Part shown: one piece after another, positions 31,978 through 41,665 of the stretch | How positions within the stretch are numbered: the stretch's first letter is position 1 | How the letters are laid out: each line of letters opens with the position of its first letter | Assembly: GCA_030323885.1 (NCBI GenBank) | Contig: JASIRB010001073.1 | Span: forward strand, 39,961-103,960 | Length of the DNA stretch: 64,000 nucleotides | Source: Branchipolynoe longqiensis | Taxonomy: Eukaryota > Annelida > Polychaeta > Phyllodocida > Polynoidae | Reading direction: 5' to 3' | The notes under the pieces: generated by a model | Databases searched by the model: none | Told to the model about the DNA's origin: nothing | Seen by the model: the letters and a program-made list of their open reading frames with translations, nothing else | Translations under genes and position numbers: made by a program

Positions 31978-32040
31978 GCCCCGTCCTGATATGACCTTAG
32001 ATGTTGCTAGGACGTAAAACAACAACAAACACACAAAAAC
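31978..32040 (+). mobile_element. SINE-A tail with perfect 12-bp TSD
   Basis: A 63-bp, 5'-truncated SINE-A (GTCCTGATATGACCTTAGAT to ACACACAAAAAC) between two perfect copies of TACTTAACCTGA (31966-31977 and 32041-32052). It has split the left end of a MITE-T. Confidence 0.95.
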
Positions 32041-32480
32041 TACTTAACCTGATGGTTTTGAGTTTCTGGCATATTCCTTTTAAAAAGATAAATATATTAG
32101 GTTGATCATTATAATCCAATTATCAAACCAATTATCTATCTCCTACTGAAATGCAGGCAATCAAATACCTTATCAGCAGCCACTGTGTGGTAAGATAACA
32201 CCAACACTACAACTAGCCAGCAGTGAAAACAAGGCTGGGTACCCGGGCTTATATGCTATGGACAGTATAAATGCAGCCTCAATCAAAATTATAAAAATTA
32301 AAAAAAATCCAATTTACTTTACTAGGAAGTAACATTTGTTTTAAGTGGTTAATATTTTAGGAATATTTTAATTGAAAATATACGAGATTAATATTGGCAT
32401 GCACATAAAAATGTTCGACATCAGTGATAAGGTCTCTTAAATTAAATTAACATTATGTAAAATATTCTGATTTAAAGTAT
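32041..32480 (+). mobile_element. Degenerate MITE-T carrying a 184-bp insertion
   Basis: CTGATGGTTTTGAGTTTCTG and ATAAATATATTAGGTTGATC match the MITE-T left half. After the insertion at 32122-32305, GGAAGTAACATTTGTTTTAA continues it. The right end is very diverged. Confidence 0.6.
32122..32305 (+). mobile_element. Retro-insertion of unknown family with 9-bp TSD and A-rich tail
   Basis: Flanked by perfect AATCCAATT copies (32113-32121 and 32306-32314) and ending ATTATAAAAATTAAAAAAA. The body (TATCAGCAGCCACTGTGTGG, CAGTGAAAACAAGGCTGGGT) does not match other repeats here. It could be a truncated LINE, a SINE or a processed transcript piece. Confidence 0.65.
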
Positions 32481-32509
32481 TGGTGGGGGAATGCAAATGT
32501 TCTATTATG

Positions 32510-32972
32510 AAACAGGTATACGTGACCAGGTGCATATATGTGTATATGTAGGTGCTGGTGGTGCTTGATTGATAGGTAAATATACATAGTGGTGCTGGCA
32601 GGACTGTGTGTAAGGGGCACTCAGAGCCTACCCCCTCCCCACTCTGCTAGTCAGGATCACCACACTAAGGCTCAGGGCAGGTGATGGCCAAGGGAGCCAC
32701 ACAGCTTGGTGGTGGTGGGCAGATCAGTGGTAACCATTGGGACCAGGAATGCTGGATCCCTATTGGTAGAGCTAAGAATGCTTGTTTCTCATTGGGGGAA
32801 TAGGGTGGGGTGATACTCTGCACTGAATCCATGTACCATATAAATAATAAACCAGAGGGCTTGACTCTCTCTCTTCTTTCACACTTTATACTCTTCCTTT
32901 CTCTTTGCCTGTATTGATTTCACTATAGCCTGCCTACACGACCACAGATTCGAGCATTACACTTTAAATACT
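32510..32972 (+). mobile_element. LTR, plus strand, related to the 5-7.8 kb element
   Basis: TACGTGACCAGGTGCATATA at the 5' end, then GGTGGTGGGCAG, CCATTGGGACCAGGAATGCT, CCATATAAATAATAAACCAGA (TATA or polyadenylation region) and a CT-rich end before TGGTGACC. Same block order as the minus-strand LTRs at 4958 and 6861. Confidence 0.75.
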
Positions 32973-33300
32973 GGTGACCACAATGAGTGGTAAATCTATT
33001 AGTTGGAGGACGGATTCAACTTTACTTCATGGAGACCTCGTCTTTACAATTATATGTATGCAGCAATAACTGTTTACTGACTGCAATAGTATCTGCAGTA
33101 GCACTAAAACGGTATTCTAAAACTTAAAAATAAAACTATCACAAGTCAGTAGCCACGTCCTGATTTCATGTCAAATGTTCCTAAGATGGATGGTACCAAT
33201 CAATCTATAAATAAATTCACTAACCTAATTAATGGTTCGTATAGCGAACCATATTGCGACTGTGAATAATATAAAAAGAAAGATAAAACCCAAATTTAGA
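32973..33300 (+). mobile_element. Primer-binding site and leader remnant after the LTR
   Basis: TGGTGACCACAATGAGTGG directly follows the LTR. A short frame starts MSGKSISWRTDSTLLHGDLV but stops soon after. No second LTR was found downstream, so the element is truncated. Confidence 0.5.
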
Positions 33301-33337
33301 TGAACATTACCCCTATTGCCCTATATGTTGAAGAAGG

Positions 33338-34197
33338 AAAATGTTTGTTTTATTTAACGACACCTCTAGAGCCCATTGATGTTTATCATTGGCTATTGTC
33401 TGTCAAATATATGGTCATTCTGACATATTTCTTCGGGGGAAACCCATGGTCGCCACATAGGCTACACTTTCGGATAAGCAGTGTCATGGGGGTGATGAAA
33501 ATGGGAAATATTGCGCCTAGAGCGGGACTCGAACCCACATCTCTTTGCATTCCAGGGCAGTGTGTTAACCATTTCACCACCTAGGCTCCCTGATATCATC
33601 ACACTACCCACGCCTACCTGTCTATGTGGTTACTTGCCTGAGAGGTCAGTGCAGACTACTACACTCGTCCCTCTGGAATTGTAAGTCTTTTAATGCTTAC
33701 AATTACATACATACAGGCAATGCACTAACACATACACAGGGTAGGTTAAACAACTATACAGTGCGTAGCTTGTACAGGATCCTGCTCACGGCACCAGTGT
33801 CATGGGGGTGATGAAAATGTGAAATATTGTGCCTAGAGCGGGACTCGAACCCACATCTCTTTGCATTCCGGGCCATTGGGCTAACCATTACACCACCTAG
33901 GCTCCCTGATATCAACAAACTACCCATGCCTACCTGTCTATGTGGCTACTTGCCTGAGAGGTCAGTGCAGACTACTACAGCAGCAAGGGGGTCTTTTATA
34001 TATGCATTTTCTCACATAGAGGACAGCACATACCACAACCTTTGATGAACCAGTTGTAGACCACTGGTTCAGAACTGAACCAGTGGTCTACAACGGAAAA
34101 TAGCCCAAACTGCAAATGTGTCCACTGAGCACGATCGACAGGATGACCCACACCTTCACAGGTGAACAGTCTACCGCCTGAGCTACGTCCCGCTCCC
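33338..34197 (-). mobile_element. SINE-D (mollusc-type), split by TRIM-t
   Basis: With 33482-33979 removed, the minus strand reads from a tRNA-like head (GGGACGTAGCTCAGGCGGTA, 34197-34150) through TAGCCC, CACATAGGCTACAC-type and GGTCGCCAC-type blocks to TCGTTAAATAAAACAAACAT at 33338-33357. From memory, TTTATTTAACGACRCCTCTAGAGC-type ends are common in gastropod and other mollusc genomes. Confidence 0.75.
33482..33979 (-). mobile_element. TRIM-t, complete: LTR-core-LTR
   Basis: Terminal direct repeats 33482-33663 and 33798-33979 (182 bp each, about a dozen differences by eye) both run TGTCATGGGG...CTACTACA. The core is 134 bp. TSD is GCAG (33478-33481 and 33980-33983). In the minus-strand sense, one base after the 5' LTR comes TGGTGCCGTGAGCAGGATCC (33796-33777). 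Its first 11 bases equal the complement of a tRNA-His 3' end. A purine-rich CCAGAGGGACGAG precedes the 3' LTR. Each LTR has an A box (TGGTGTAATGG, 33895-33885) and a B box (GGTTCGAGTCC, 33851-33841) on the same strand. No ORF. Confidence 0.85.
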
Positions 34198-34267
34198 CTT
34201 CGCATTACTGATCCCTGTAATAATGACAGTAGTAACCCAAGCAAGACAATTCTAAACAACATACCCA

Positions 34268-34602
34268 CCGGACGCGGTGGCCTAATCGGTAGAACGTGGG
34301 CCTCGCGTGTGGAAGGTCGTGAGTTCAGTTCCCGGTAGAGTCAAACCCAATGACTTAAAAATTGATACTTGTTGCTTCCTAGCCCGCCACTTGGCATTAA
34401 TAGGATAAGGCAAGGACTGTTTAGCTCAGTGTCAGGATAATGTGACTGAGTGGGATATTGGGTCATGGTGCTGGTGGCCAGATTTCCCAGTGGGACAGTG
34501 CTATAAAGTCGCCATGAGTACGCACCGTCACAAGTCTGTACCCATTCTGATATGACCTTAGATGTTGCCAGGATGGTAAACTCCAACAATCAACTAACCA
34601 AC
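34268..34602 (+). mobile_element. SINE-A, full length
   Basis: GGACGCGGTGGCCTAATCGG head, complete body, AACTCCAACAATCAACTAAC tail. The flanks CAACATACC and CAATATACC may be a TSD with one mismatch. Confidence 0.93.
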
Positions 34603-34841
34603 ACAATATACCATACACAGAGTAGCATCAGAAGAAAGAATGTCTTTCAAACCATTAATTAAATTTTACTCGTTTAATAACCAAAGAATAAGTTTATATA
34701 TCCTTATTATCGATACTTGATGTTAGGCTATTTGGAACATTCATTGGACCATACACCCCATTGGACACCAAATGTTCCATCCCAACCCAAGCCTACATGC
34801 CCTCCCACTCTCAGTACTGTCGACCCCCTTCCTCCTACAAG
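34603..34841. other. Unassigned
   Basis: AT-rich then C-rich sequence between two SINE-A copies. No gene seen. Confidence 0.4.
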
Positions 34842-35168
34842 ACGCGATGGCCGAATCGGTAGAGCGCTGTCTTCCCATATGGATGGTTGGGAGTTTGAAT
34901 CCCAGCCGAGTCAAACCAATGACTTATAAAATTGGTACATGTCATTACCTAGCCTGGTACTCGGCATTAATAGGATAGGATAATGACTGGTTTGCACAGT
35001 ATCAGGATAATGTGACTGTGTGGCGTAATGGGTCATGGTGCTGGTGACCCTGTCTCCTAGTGAGGCAGCACTATACAGTCACCATGAGTGTGCACTATCA
35101 GATGTTGGTACCCGTCCTGATATGACCTTAGATGTTACCAGGATGTAAAACTCCAACAACCAACAGCA
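34842..35168 (+). mobile_element. SINE-A, full length
   Basis: GACGCGATGGCCGAATCGGT head to AACTCCAACAACCAACAGCA tail. Many substitutions suggest an older copy. Confidence 0.93.
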
Positions 35169-35640
35169 ACCAACCTAGGTTATCTAACTCTACCTACCCA
35201 GGCGAGCCATGAGAGGTGCTACCTCTACATGTTTAATACTGCTTTCCCTTATTGGTCAATGCTGCTCCCCCACCTCTCACCTGTATGCATAGCAACAACC
35301 GTGGTTATATGCATTATGCATAACATGAGGTACCTACCTACCCTATGGAGTATCACTGATGAAATCAATGCAAGCATTGCCATATTGAGTGACCATTCAC
35401 ATCGCCCAACATAGATACACTACTCCTAATACTACAGTGACATTCTTGTTCCTAACTTCTTAATATTTCAGCAAGTGGGTTCTATGAGATCATCCAGATG
35501 CATTGGTTTATAGAGCACCTTCCAAATCCCCAAAATGCTCCCTCATCCTCCTCACCCTGCGCACTCACTGGCTACAATCATGGCATCTTTTCTGGGGCTT
35601 TCTAAGGTTTCCATATAACTTTGCCATACTGTACTGGCGG
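35169..35640. other. Unassigned
   Basis: No repeat family or supported exon. Short frames only. Confidence 0.45.
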
Positions 35641-36185
35641 CAACCCCCCCCCCCCGCCCCTTCCTCCTCCAGAGTGCTTTGGGTTTTGTGACAGCATGGC
35701 TTGGAGCGACAAGAAGCTTTGCGTGCACCCACTCCTCTGCCCCTTCCCAGCCTTCCTCCTCCCCTTTCCCCAACCCTTCCCTCTTTGCGCGCACCCATCC
35801 CTTATCCCTGCCCCAGGCCCCTTCCCCCTGCCTCTTCCCCGCTCCTTCCCCGCCCCTTCCCCGCCCTCCGACTGCCCCCTCCTCCCTTCCCCCTCCTCCC
35901 CTTCCCTATTTGCGCGCACCCACCCCTCTTCCCAATACCATACCCCTCATCCTCCCCCTTCCCCCCTCTTCCGCCCACCCCCCACCCCTCCTCTTCCCTT
36001 CCCCTCCCGCCCATCCCCCTCCTCCTCGCCCTCCCCCCCCCCACCCCCCCTCCCTCCCCTTCCTCCCCTCTTCCGCCCTTCTCCCTCCTCTCACCCTCCC
36101 CTCCCCCTCCTCCCCCTCCCCCTTCCCCCTCCTCTCTTCCCCTCCACTCCCCCCCCCCCTCCCCCTCCCCCCAAATCCCCGTTCA
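35641..36185. repeat. C-rich polypyrimidine tract
   Basis: CCCCTTCCC/CCTCCTCCC with three TTTGCGCGCACCCA repeats (35783, 35910 and a related TTTGCGTGCACCCA at 35717). Long Pro-rich frames are compositional. Confidence 0.93.
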
Positions 36186-36520
36186 CAGTGCATGCTCAAC
36201 CCTCTTGGAAGTGCAGCTCTTTGGCGCAGTTATCCCTGCTCCACATAGTTCCTCCGCCCGCCGCTCGCCCACCAAAGCGGCGCTAGTGTCGGCCTCAGCA
36301 GACGACTTTTCTGCCTGGATGATTTTGGCGGGCTTAAGCGCCTGTTGCCGGCACGTCCCGGAGTGCGTCGACCCTATCTGCAGACATTTCGCTTGTCGCC
36401 GAAGGATCGACGCTAAGAGGCGGGGCATCATGTCAACGCACTACTTTGTTGTCGCACGCGAAGGGGTTTCCCGTAAGTGGTCCGAGATGCGTTGTGACGC
36501 CGGAGATTAGAAAGAGGAGA
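36186..36520. promoter_or_regulatory. CpG-rich unique patch
   Basis: Non-repetitive with dense CpG (CCGCCCGCCGCTCGCCCACC, GTCGCCGAAGGATCGACGC). A plus-strand frame crosses it, but its composition changes abruptly from the C-rich tract and no domain is seen. Possible promoter or first exon; unsupported. Confidence 0.3.
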
Positions 36521-36716
36521 AGGAGAATGAGGGAAGGGGGAGTGGTCTCTGGGGGAGAGTGGAGTGTTCGATTGTATGTGTCTGTGCTGCAATATCGGAG
36601 GGGTAATTTGTTATACCAATGTGGCGGAGAGATGTGATTGCTGATTATTTGGAGCTGGAGTGCATGTGGGGTTGATGAAGTTTTCTGCTAGCAGGCGGAA
36701 GGATATTTCAACACTT

Positions 36717-37047
36717 AGGTTGGGTGGTTGTTGGAGTTTTATGTCCTGGCAACATCTAAGGTCATATCAGGATGGGTACCAACTGGTGACAGCGCATACT
36801 CATGGTGATTTTGATTTTATAGTCCTGCCCCACTGGGAAATCAGGCCACCAGCATCATGACCCAATATCCCACTCAGTTACATTATCCTGATACTGAGCT
36901 ATCCTATTAATGCCGAGCGCCAGGCTAGGAGGCGCCAAGTATACATTTTTTTTTTATAAGTCATTGGTTTGACTCAACCGGGAACCAAACTCCCGAACTC
37001 GCGCAAGCGATGCCCGCGCTCTACCGAATCGGCCACTGCCTCCGGTG
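36717..37047 (-). mobile_element. SINE-A, full length
   Basis: Plus strand begins GGTTGGGTGGTTGTTGGAGT (tail) and ends CTCTACCGAATCGGCCACTG (A-box complement). A nine-T run lies near 36950. Confidence 0.93.
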
Positions 37048-37092
37048 TCAACACATTGGTGATTGGGGAAACAATTGGAACGAGCAAATTTA

Positions 37093-37432
37093 TCCAGCTG
37101 GGTATAGTTAGGAGTGTGCATTCTGTGGGTTAGTAAGATGTGCGAATAAAGTTTGGAATATCTTCTTTGCACCGCGCGCATGAAGTCGTGGATTCGATCC
37201 CCGACAGAGTTAAACCAAAATCTTACACAATTTAGTTGGGAGTGTTAAATGTGTGGGTTATTAAGGAGTGTGAATCTGTGAATAAAGTTTTGAACATCTT
37301 TGTGCCCCATGCATGAAGTCCTGGGTTCGATCCCCGACAGAGTTAAACCAAAAGCTTACACAATTTAGTTGGGAGTGTTAAATGTGTGGGTTGTTAAGGA
37401 GTGTGAATAAAGTTTTGAATATCTTCTTTGCA
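37093..37432 (+). repeat. ~130-bp tandem repeat containing a tRNA-like 3' half
   Basis: Two to three copies of GGGAGTGTTAAATGTGTGGG, GAATAAAGTTTTGAATATCT, GCATGAAGTCCTGGGTTCGA and TCCCCGACAGAGTTAAACC. GGTTCGATCCCC is a B-box sequence. The same CGCGCATGAAGTCCTGGG block appears in the SINE at 37768. Confidence 0.8.
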
Positions 37433-37767
37433 GGAACCCCAGACACTCTGCCTGATGCTACCTAAATTCACCTATTCAAATTGAGTGTATACACAGTAAT
37501 AGGACTCCTGTCCCATGGGCTGTAGGCACTGCTTTCAGTATATATATGCTAAATTGACAATGAGACATAGTGTGGGCAGTATATGAGGAGTGCAGGTGCT
37601 AGGACGCATGTAAGGGGGGTGACAGGAGTTGCTGCCAATAAAGCACAACTTATTCACTGTTCATCTGTGTGACTGGTTTTCCTTCCTCTTTCCAGACGTG
37701 GTTAAATTGATTAGGCTGATTGCATCACAGGTGAAATGAAGGGGGAGAGTTTTGTAATTACATAGGG
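37433..37767. other. Unassigned, LTR-like feature near its end
   Basis: GCCAATAAAGCACAACTTAT at 37638 followed by TGTGTGACTGGTTTTCC resembles the R/U5 region of an LTR, but no second copy or primer-binding site was found. Confidence 0.3.
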
Positions 37768-37925
37768 TGCTCACAGCGGCAGAGCACTCATGTTTTTATA
37801 CCGCGCATGAAGTCCTGGGTTTGATCCCCGACAGATTCAACCCAAAAGCTTAGAAAATACTAGTCACTAACTAACCTGACGCTCAGCATTACTAGGATAT
37901 GGTACGGATCAGTGCAGAGTAGGAG
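37768..37925 (+). mobile_element. SINE-B-like copy with tRNA-like head
   Basis: CACAGCGGCAGAGCACTCAT (A-box region), GGGTTTGATCCCCGACAG (B box), then GACGCTCAGCATTACTAGGA. Confidence 0.65.
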
Positions 37926-38329
37926 ATCAATATATTATTGTTCACAGCTGAAAATTCCCTAGTTTAATCGACGAATACAAATAGTAAATTGGTCCCAGAA
38001 GCAATTCACACATGCTTTCAAGTATACTTAAGCACAGTAGTTATTTATTGGCGGGTGAAGGGTGTGTGAACCTCTACTATTCAACTGGAATAAAGGATAA
38101 AAATAAAGAAACTCTAATATTAAACATATAAATTAAAATCAGAAAAGGCTTGTTTCCACCAACCGACCCACCTCGGCCCCTCGGTAGATCATGGTTCATT
38201 TGTAGCAGACTGCACTTTGCCTGCACTACTCACGGGCAAAGTACCGTGCAGTGCCCGAGGCAGCCTCCCTTTATGCCTGTGTATGTATTGCCTCATCTCT
38301 CTGTCTCCTCTCGCCCTGATTGCCGACAC
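37926..38329. other. Unassigned
   Basis: AT-rich to 38145, then mixed. No gene supported. Confidence 0.4.
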
Positions 38330-38700
38330 GTCACCCCCAACCCCCACCCCATCCACATCCACATTCCTACCCCAATCCCACCCCACTCCCACCTCAACCC
38401 CATTCCCACTCCCACCTCAACCCCATTCCCACTCCCACCCAACTCCCACCTCCACCCACCCCCGCTCCCACCCCTACCCTTACTTACCCATCCCCTACTC
38501 CCACCCCCCCTCCCACCCCAACCCAAACTCCCCCACCCCCTACCCACCCCTCTCCCATCGCACCCACCCTACCCACCCCCACTCCCACCTTACCATACCC
38601 ATACCCACCACCACTCCCACCTCCACCCCACCCCACCCCACCCCGTGCTCCCCTATACATGCCGACATACTTTCCCACCCACCCACCTACTTACTTACTA
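38330..38700. repeat. C-rich minisatellite (CCCCATTCCCACTCCCACCT)
   Basis: Imperfect CCCACTCCCACCTCAACCCC units. Pro/Thr/His-rich frames are compositional. Confidence 0.93.
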
Positions 38701-38878
38701 TTCAGCCGTGACTGCCATCCGCCATCTCCTCCCACCTCACCTGCGTGTAATTTACGGCCAACCCGTGTAAGACCCGCGTGTTGTCGGCCCTCAGACCCTC
38801 ACCCAACACCTATCAACCATCTCAATGCACCGCCCCATATTACAGGCAGGTGGCGCTACGAGTCCACCGATCCAAATA

Positions 38879-39230
38879 TTAAAGTTGCATAGTCCGATTG
38901 TTCTGAGTTTCTGTCATTTTCTGAAATAAACGTATTAGGTTGATCGTTATAATCTACCTTACTGTAGTTTGAAGTAACTTTTGTTTTGAATTACTAACTT
39001 TTAGATATTTGATGTCAAAACATGCCAAATTAATTTTGGCAGCATGCCAAAACTGACACCATAGACCTCAGTAGTAACACGTTCTATTAAATTGACTTAT
39101 TACGACCCTCTTTGCAGCAACAAATGCTTACGAAGTGCATTAGTATCTAAGTTGAATATGGAGAATCAAATCTAGATAAGTATTTTGGTTTTGAAAATTT
39201 TATGTTTTCATCGGACTATGCAACTTTGAA
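38879..39230 (+). mobile_element. MITE-T copy
   Basis: TTAAAGTTGCATAGTCCGAT to CATCGGACTATGCAACTTTG with the full interior. Confidence 0.88.
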
Positions 39231-39602
39231 GTTGCCACTAGTTCTGAGTTTCTGTCTTATATATATTTTTTCGGCGGGAAGTGAGTCAGGATAATGAGCA
39301 AGGCGAGCGGTGGCGCCACCGTCAGAGCTGAGCGGTGGCGCCACCGTCGGAGCTGAGCCGAGTAGGTTGGAGCAATAGATGACTAGCCCGAGGCTCCACC
39401 ACCCAATTACTGGTGGGTGGGTGGGTGTGAGGAACGAGTACAGCATTCTGGGTTATTTTTATTATACTCGTATAATTCTTATACAGGTTAATCATTATAA
39501 TCTACTTTACTGTAGCTTAATGTATTAATATTATAATCTACCTTACTGAAGTTTGATGTAACTTTCATTTTAAATGGGTAATTTTGTGGAGCTATTTTAA
39601 GT
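39227..39602 (+). mobile_element. Second MITE-T copy, interrupted by a TA-element
   Basis: Begins TTGAAGTTGCCACTAGTTCTG, abutting the previous copy. It resumes after 39488 with GTTAATCATTATAATCTACT and GATGTAACTTTCATTTTAAA. The right end is lost where SINE-A starts. Confidence 0.65.
39256..39488. mobile_element. TA-element
   Basis: TATATATATTTTTTCGGCGG, duplicated GAGCGGTGGCGCCACCGTC, GATGACTAGCCCGAGGCTCC, ending ATTATACTCGTATAATTCTT and ATACAG. Same blocks as 23651-23950. Confidence 0.65.
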
Positions 39603-39938
39603 TGGTTGGTTGGGTGTTGGAGCTTCACGTCCTCGCAACATCTAAGTTCATATCAGGACGGGTATCAACTTGTAACAGTGCAGACTCATGGTCAGTTTGT
39701 AGTGCCGCCCGACTGGGAAATCAGGCCGCCAGCACCATGACCTGATATCCCACTCAGTTACATTATCCTGAGACTGAGCTAACCACTGAATGAACCCTAT
39801 CCTAATAATGCCAAGCGCCAGGCTAGAAAGCGGCAAGTATCAATTTTAGAAGTCATTTATTTGAATCGACCAGGAATCAATCTCCCGATCTCCCGCACGG
39901 GAGGCCTGCGCTCTACCAATTCGGCCACCCTGTATGGG
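39603..39938 (-). mobile_element. SINE-A, full length
   Basis: GGTTGGTTGGGTGTTGGAGC tail at left, CTCTACCAATTCGGCCACCC head complement at right. A small ACTGAATGA insertion near 39785. Confidence 0.93.
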
Positions 39939-40225
39939 ATAATGAGCACTGGTAGGCAGGGTCAGACATGGTTGGTGGTGAGACAATCCATGCAACTGGC
40001 ACAGAACGAAGGAAGATACCGAAGTCAGATGCATATTAATAATATATTTTTTAATATGATACATATGTAAACTACATGAGCAGCTGAATCCAAATATGGC
40101 GCCATCTAGTGTGTGCGGCGAAAACCAGAACATGGTAAGAACATAGGGGAGTCTGAATAGGTTTCTACCGCCATCCGCCCTCTGATAGCTGTAGTTAAAG
40201 CTAATCTGCGAAGCAGCTCACAGTG
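39939..40225. other. Unassigned
   Basis: No gene or repeat recognised. Confidence 0.4.
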
Positions 40226-40240
40226 CAACATCCTCTGTGG

Positions 40241-40575
40241 GAACTGGGCGCGGTAGCCGAATCGGTAGAGCGTAGGCCTCCCATGCGGGAGATCAGGAGT
40301 TCAATTCCCAGTCAAACCAATCACTTACAAAATTGAGACTTGTTGCTTCCTAGCTTGGTGCTCAGCATTAATAGGATAGGACAAGGACTGGCTAGCTCAG
40401 TGTCAGGACAATGTGACTGAGTGGAATATCGGGTTATGGTAGTGGCAGCCTGGACTCCCAGTGGGGCAGCACTATAAAGTTGCCATGAGTGTGCACTGTC
40501 ACAAGTCGATAGCCATGCTGATATGGCCATATACCTTGGATGTTGTCAGGATGTACAACTCCAACAACCAACCAA
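40241..40575 (+). mobile_element. SINE-A, full length with 15-bp TSD
   Basis: Flanked by CAACATCCTCTGTGG (40226-40240) and CAACATTCTCTGTGG (40576-40590), one mismatch. Head GGTAGCCGAATCGGTAGAGC, tail CAACTCCAACAACCAACCAA. Confidence 0.96.
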
Positions 40576-40590
40576 CAACATTCTCTGTGG

Positions 40591-40889
40591 AAAAGAAATG
40601 TTATAAGAGGATTTCCACGACAAACATACCCTCTGAAGACAGAGCATTGGTGGCGGGACATAATGTGAACTAGGCTGCACTGTCAGGGATGGGTCTGGGA
40701 TTATCCGTTCTGGCCGGCCTTGCCGGATTCCTCCCCGATAACCTCCGCTAATCCCCCCCCCCCTCTCGCCCGTACAGAGTCTGCGGGTACTGGAGGAAAT
40801 CCCCGGAGCCATTCCCACAGGACTTAGATTAATAATAAGACAGAGGAGGGCTGTGACACAATTATGGCGTTTGTCAAACCTGGACACTG
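40591..40889. other. Unassigned
   Basis: Non-repetitive apart from a C run at 40756. No gene supported. Confidence 0.4.
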
Positions 40890-41275
40890 CAGTGCTTCTA
40901 GAGCACGCGTCCACTGCAGTAGTTCTGGATCACGCGTTCACTGCAGTAGTTCTGGATCACACGTTCACTGCAGTAGTTCTGGATCACGCATTCACTGCAG
41001 TAGTTCTGGATCACGTGTTCACTGCAGTAGTTCTGGATCACGCATCCACAGTAGTTCTGGATCCCAGTAGTTCTGGATCACGCATCCACTGCAGTACTTC
41101 TGGATCATGTGTACACTGCAGTAGTCCTGGATCACGTGTCCACTGCAGTACTTCTGGATCATGCATCCACTGCAGTACTTCTGGATCACGTGTTCACTGC
41201 AGTACTTCTGGATCATGTGTACACTGCAGTAGTTCTGGATCACTGCAGTACTTTTCAATAACACGTAAACTGGAC
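40890..41275. repeat. 27-bp minisatellite with PstI-like CTGCAG
   Basis: About 14 copies of CACTGCAGTAGTTCTGGATC then ACGCRTT, varying at TAGTTCT/TACTTCT. Nine codons per unit, so Ser/His- or Val/Leu-rich peptides repeat in several frames. Confidence 0.95.
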
Positions 41276-41377
41276 TGCTTCTGGATTACATGAACACTGC
41301 ATTGAGTAATTACAATGATATGACATTCAATAAATGTTTTGCGTGAGTGTCTTTATTTGGAATTTTGCGTACTAAAA

Positions 41378-41665
41378 ACATTTGAGGTCATGTCAGGCTG
41401 GGTACAGACTTGTGACAGCATAAACTCATGGTGCGTTTTTACTGCGTATTGCCACAAACAATATGTATAATGGCGCTCAGCATTAAAAAGATAGGGCAAG
41501 GACTGTCTCAGTACCAGAATAATGTGACTGAGTGGGGTATCGGGTCATAATGCTTGTGACCTACTTTCCGAATAGGGAAACACTACAAAGCCACACCTCA
41601 GTGCACATCTGATATGAACTTAGATGTTGCTAGGACTTAACACCCCAACAAGCAAACACAAAAAC
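41378..41665. mobile_element. Two SINE-A pieces in opposite orientation
   Basis: 41378-41450 is a minus-strand 3' piece (GAGGTCATGTCAGGCTGGGT, ACTCATGG). 41470-41665 is a plus-strand body from GGCGCTCAGCATT to CTTAGATGTTGCTAGGACTT with an (ACAAA)n tail. An internal inversion or two insertions. Confidence 0.75.

Noticed and set aside
33835..33900. Possible genuine tRNA gene on the minus strand
   Set aside because: The A and B boxes are good, but the anticodon arm does not pair well and the same sequence recurs in every TRIM-t LTR, so it is a tRNA-derived module, not a tRNA gene.
35701..36510. 269-codon Pro-rich frame entering a CpG-rich patch
   Set aside because: Most of it is C-rich tract. 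The last ~90 codons are the only non-repeat part and show no domain, so a gene call is not supported.
37638..37700. LTR end suggested by AATAAA and a following T-rich block
   Set aside because: No second LTR, TSD or primer-binding site could be found, so it is kept only as a remark in an unassigned stretch.
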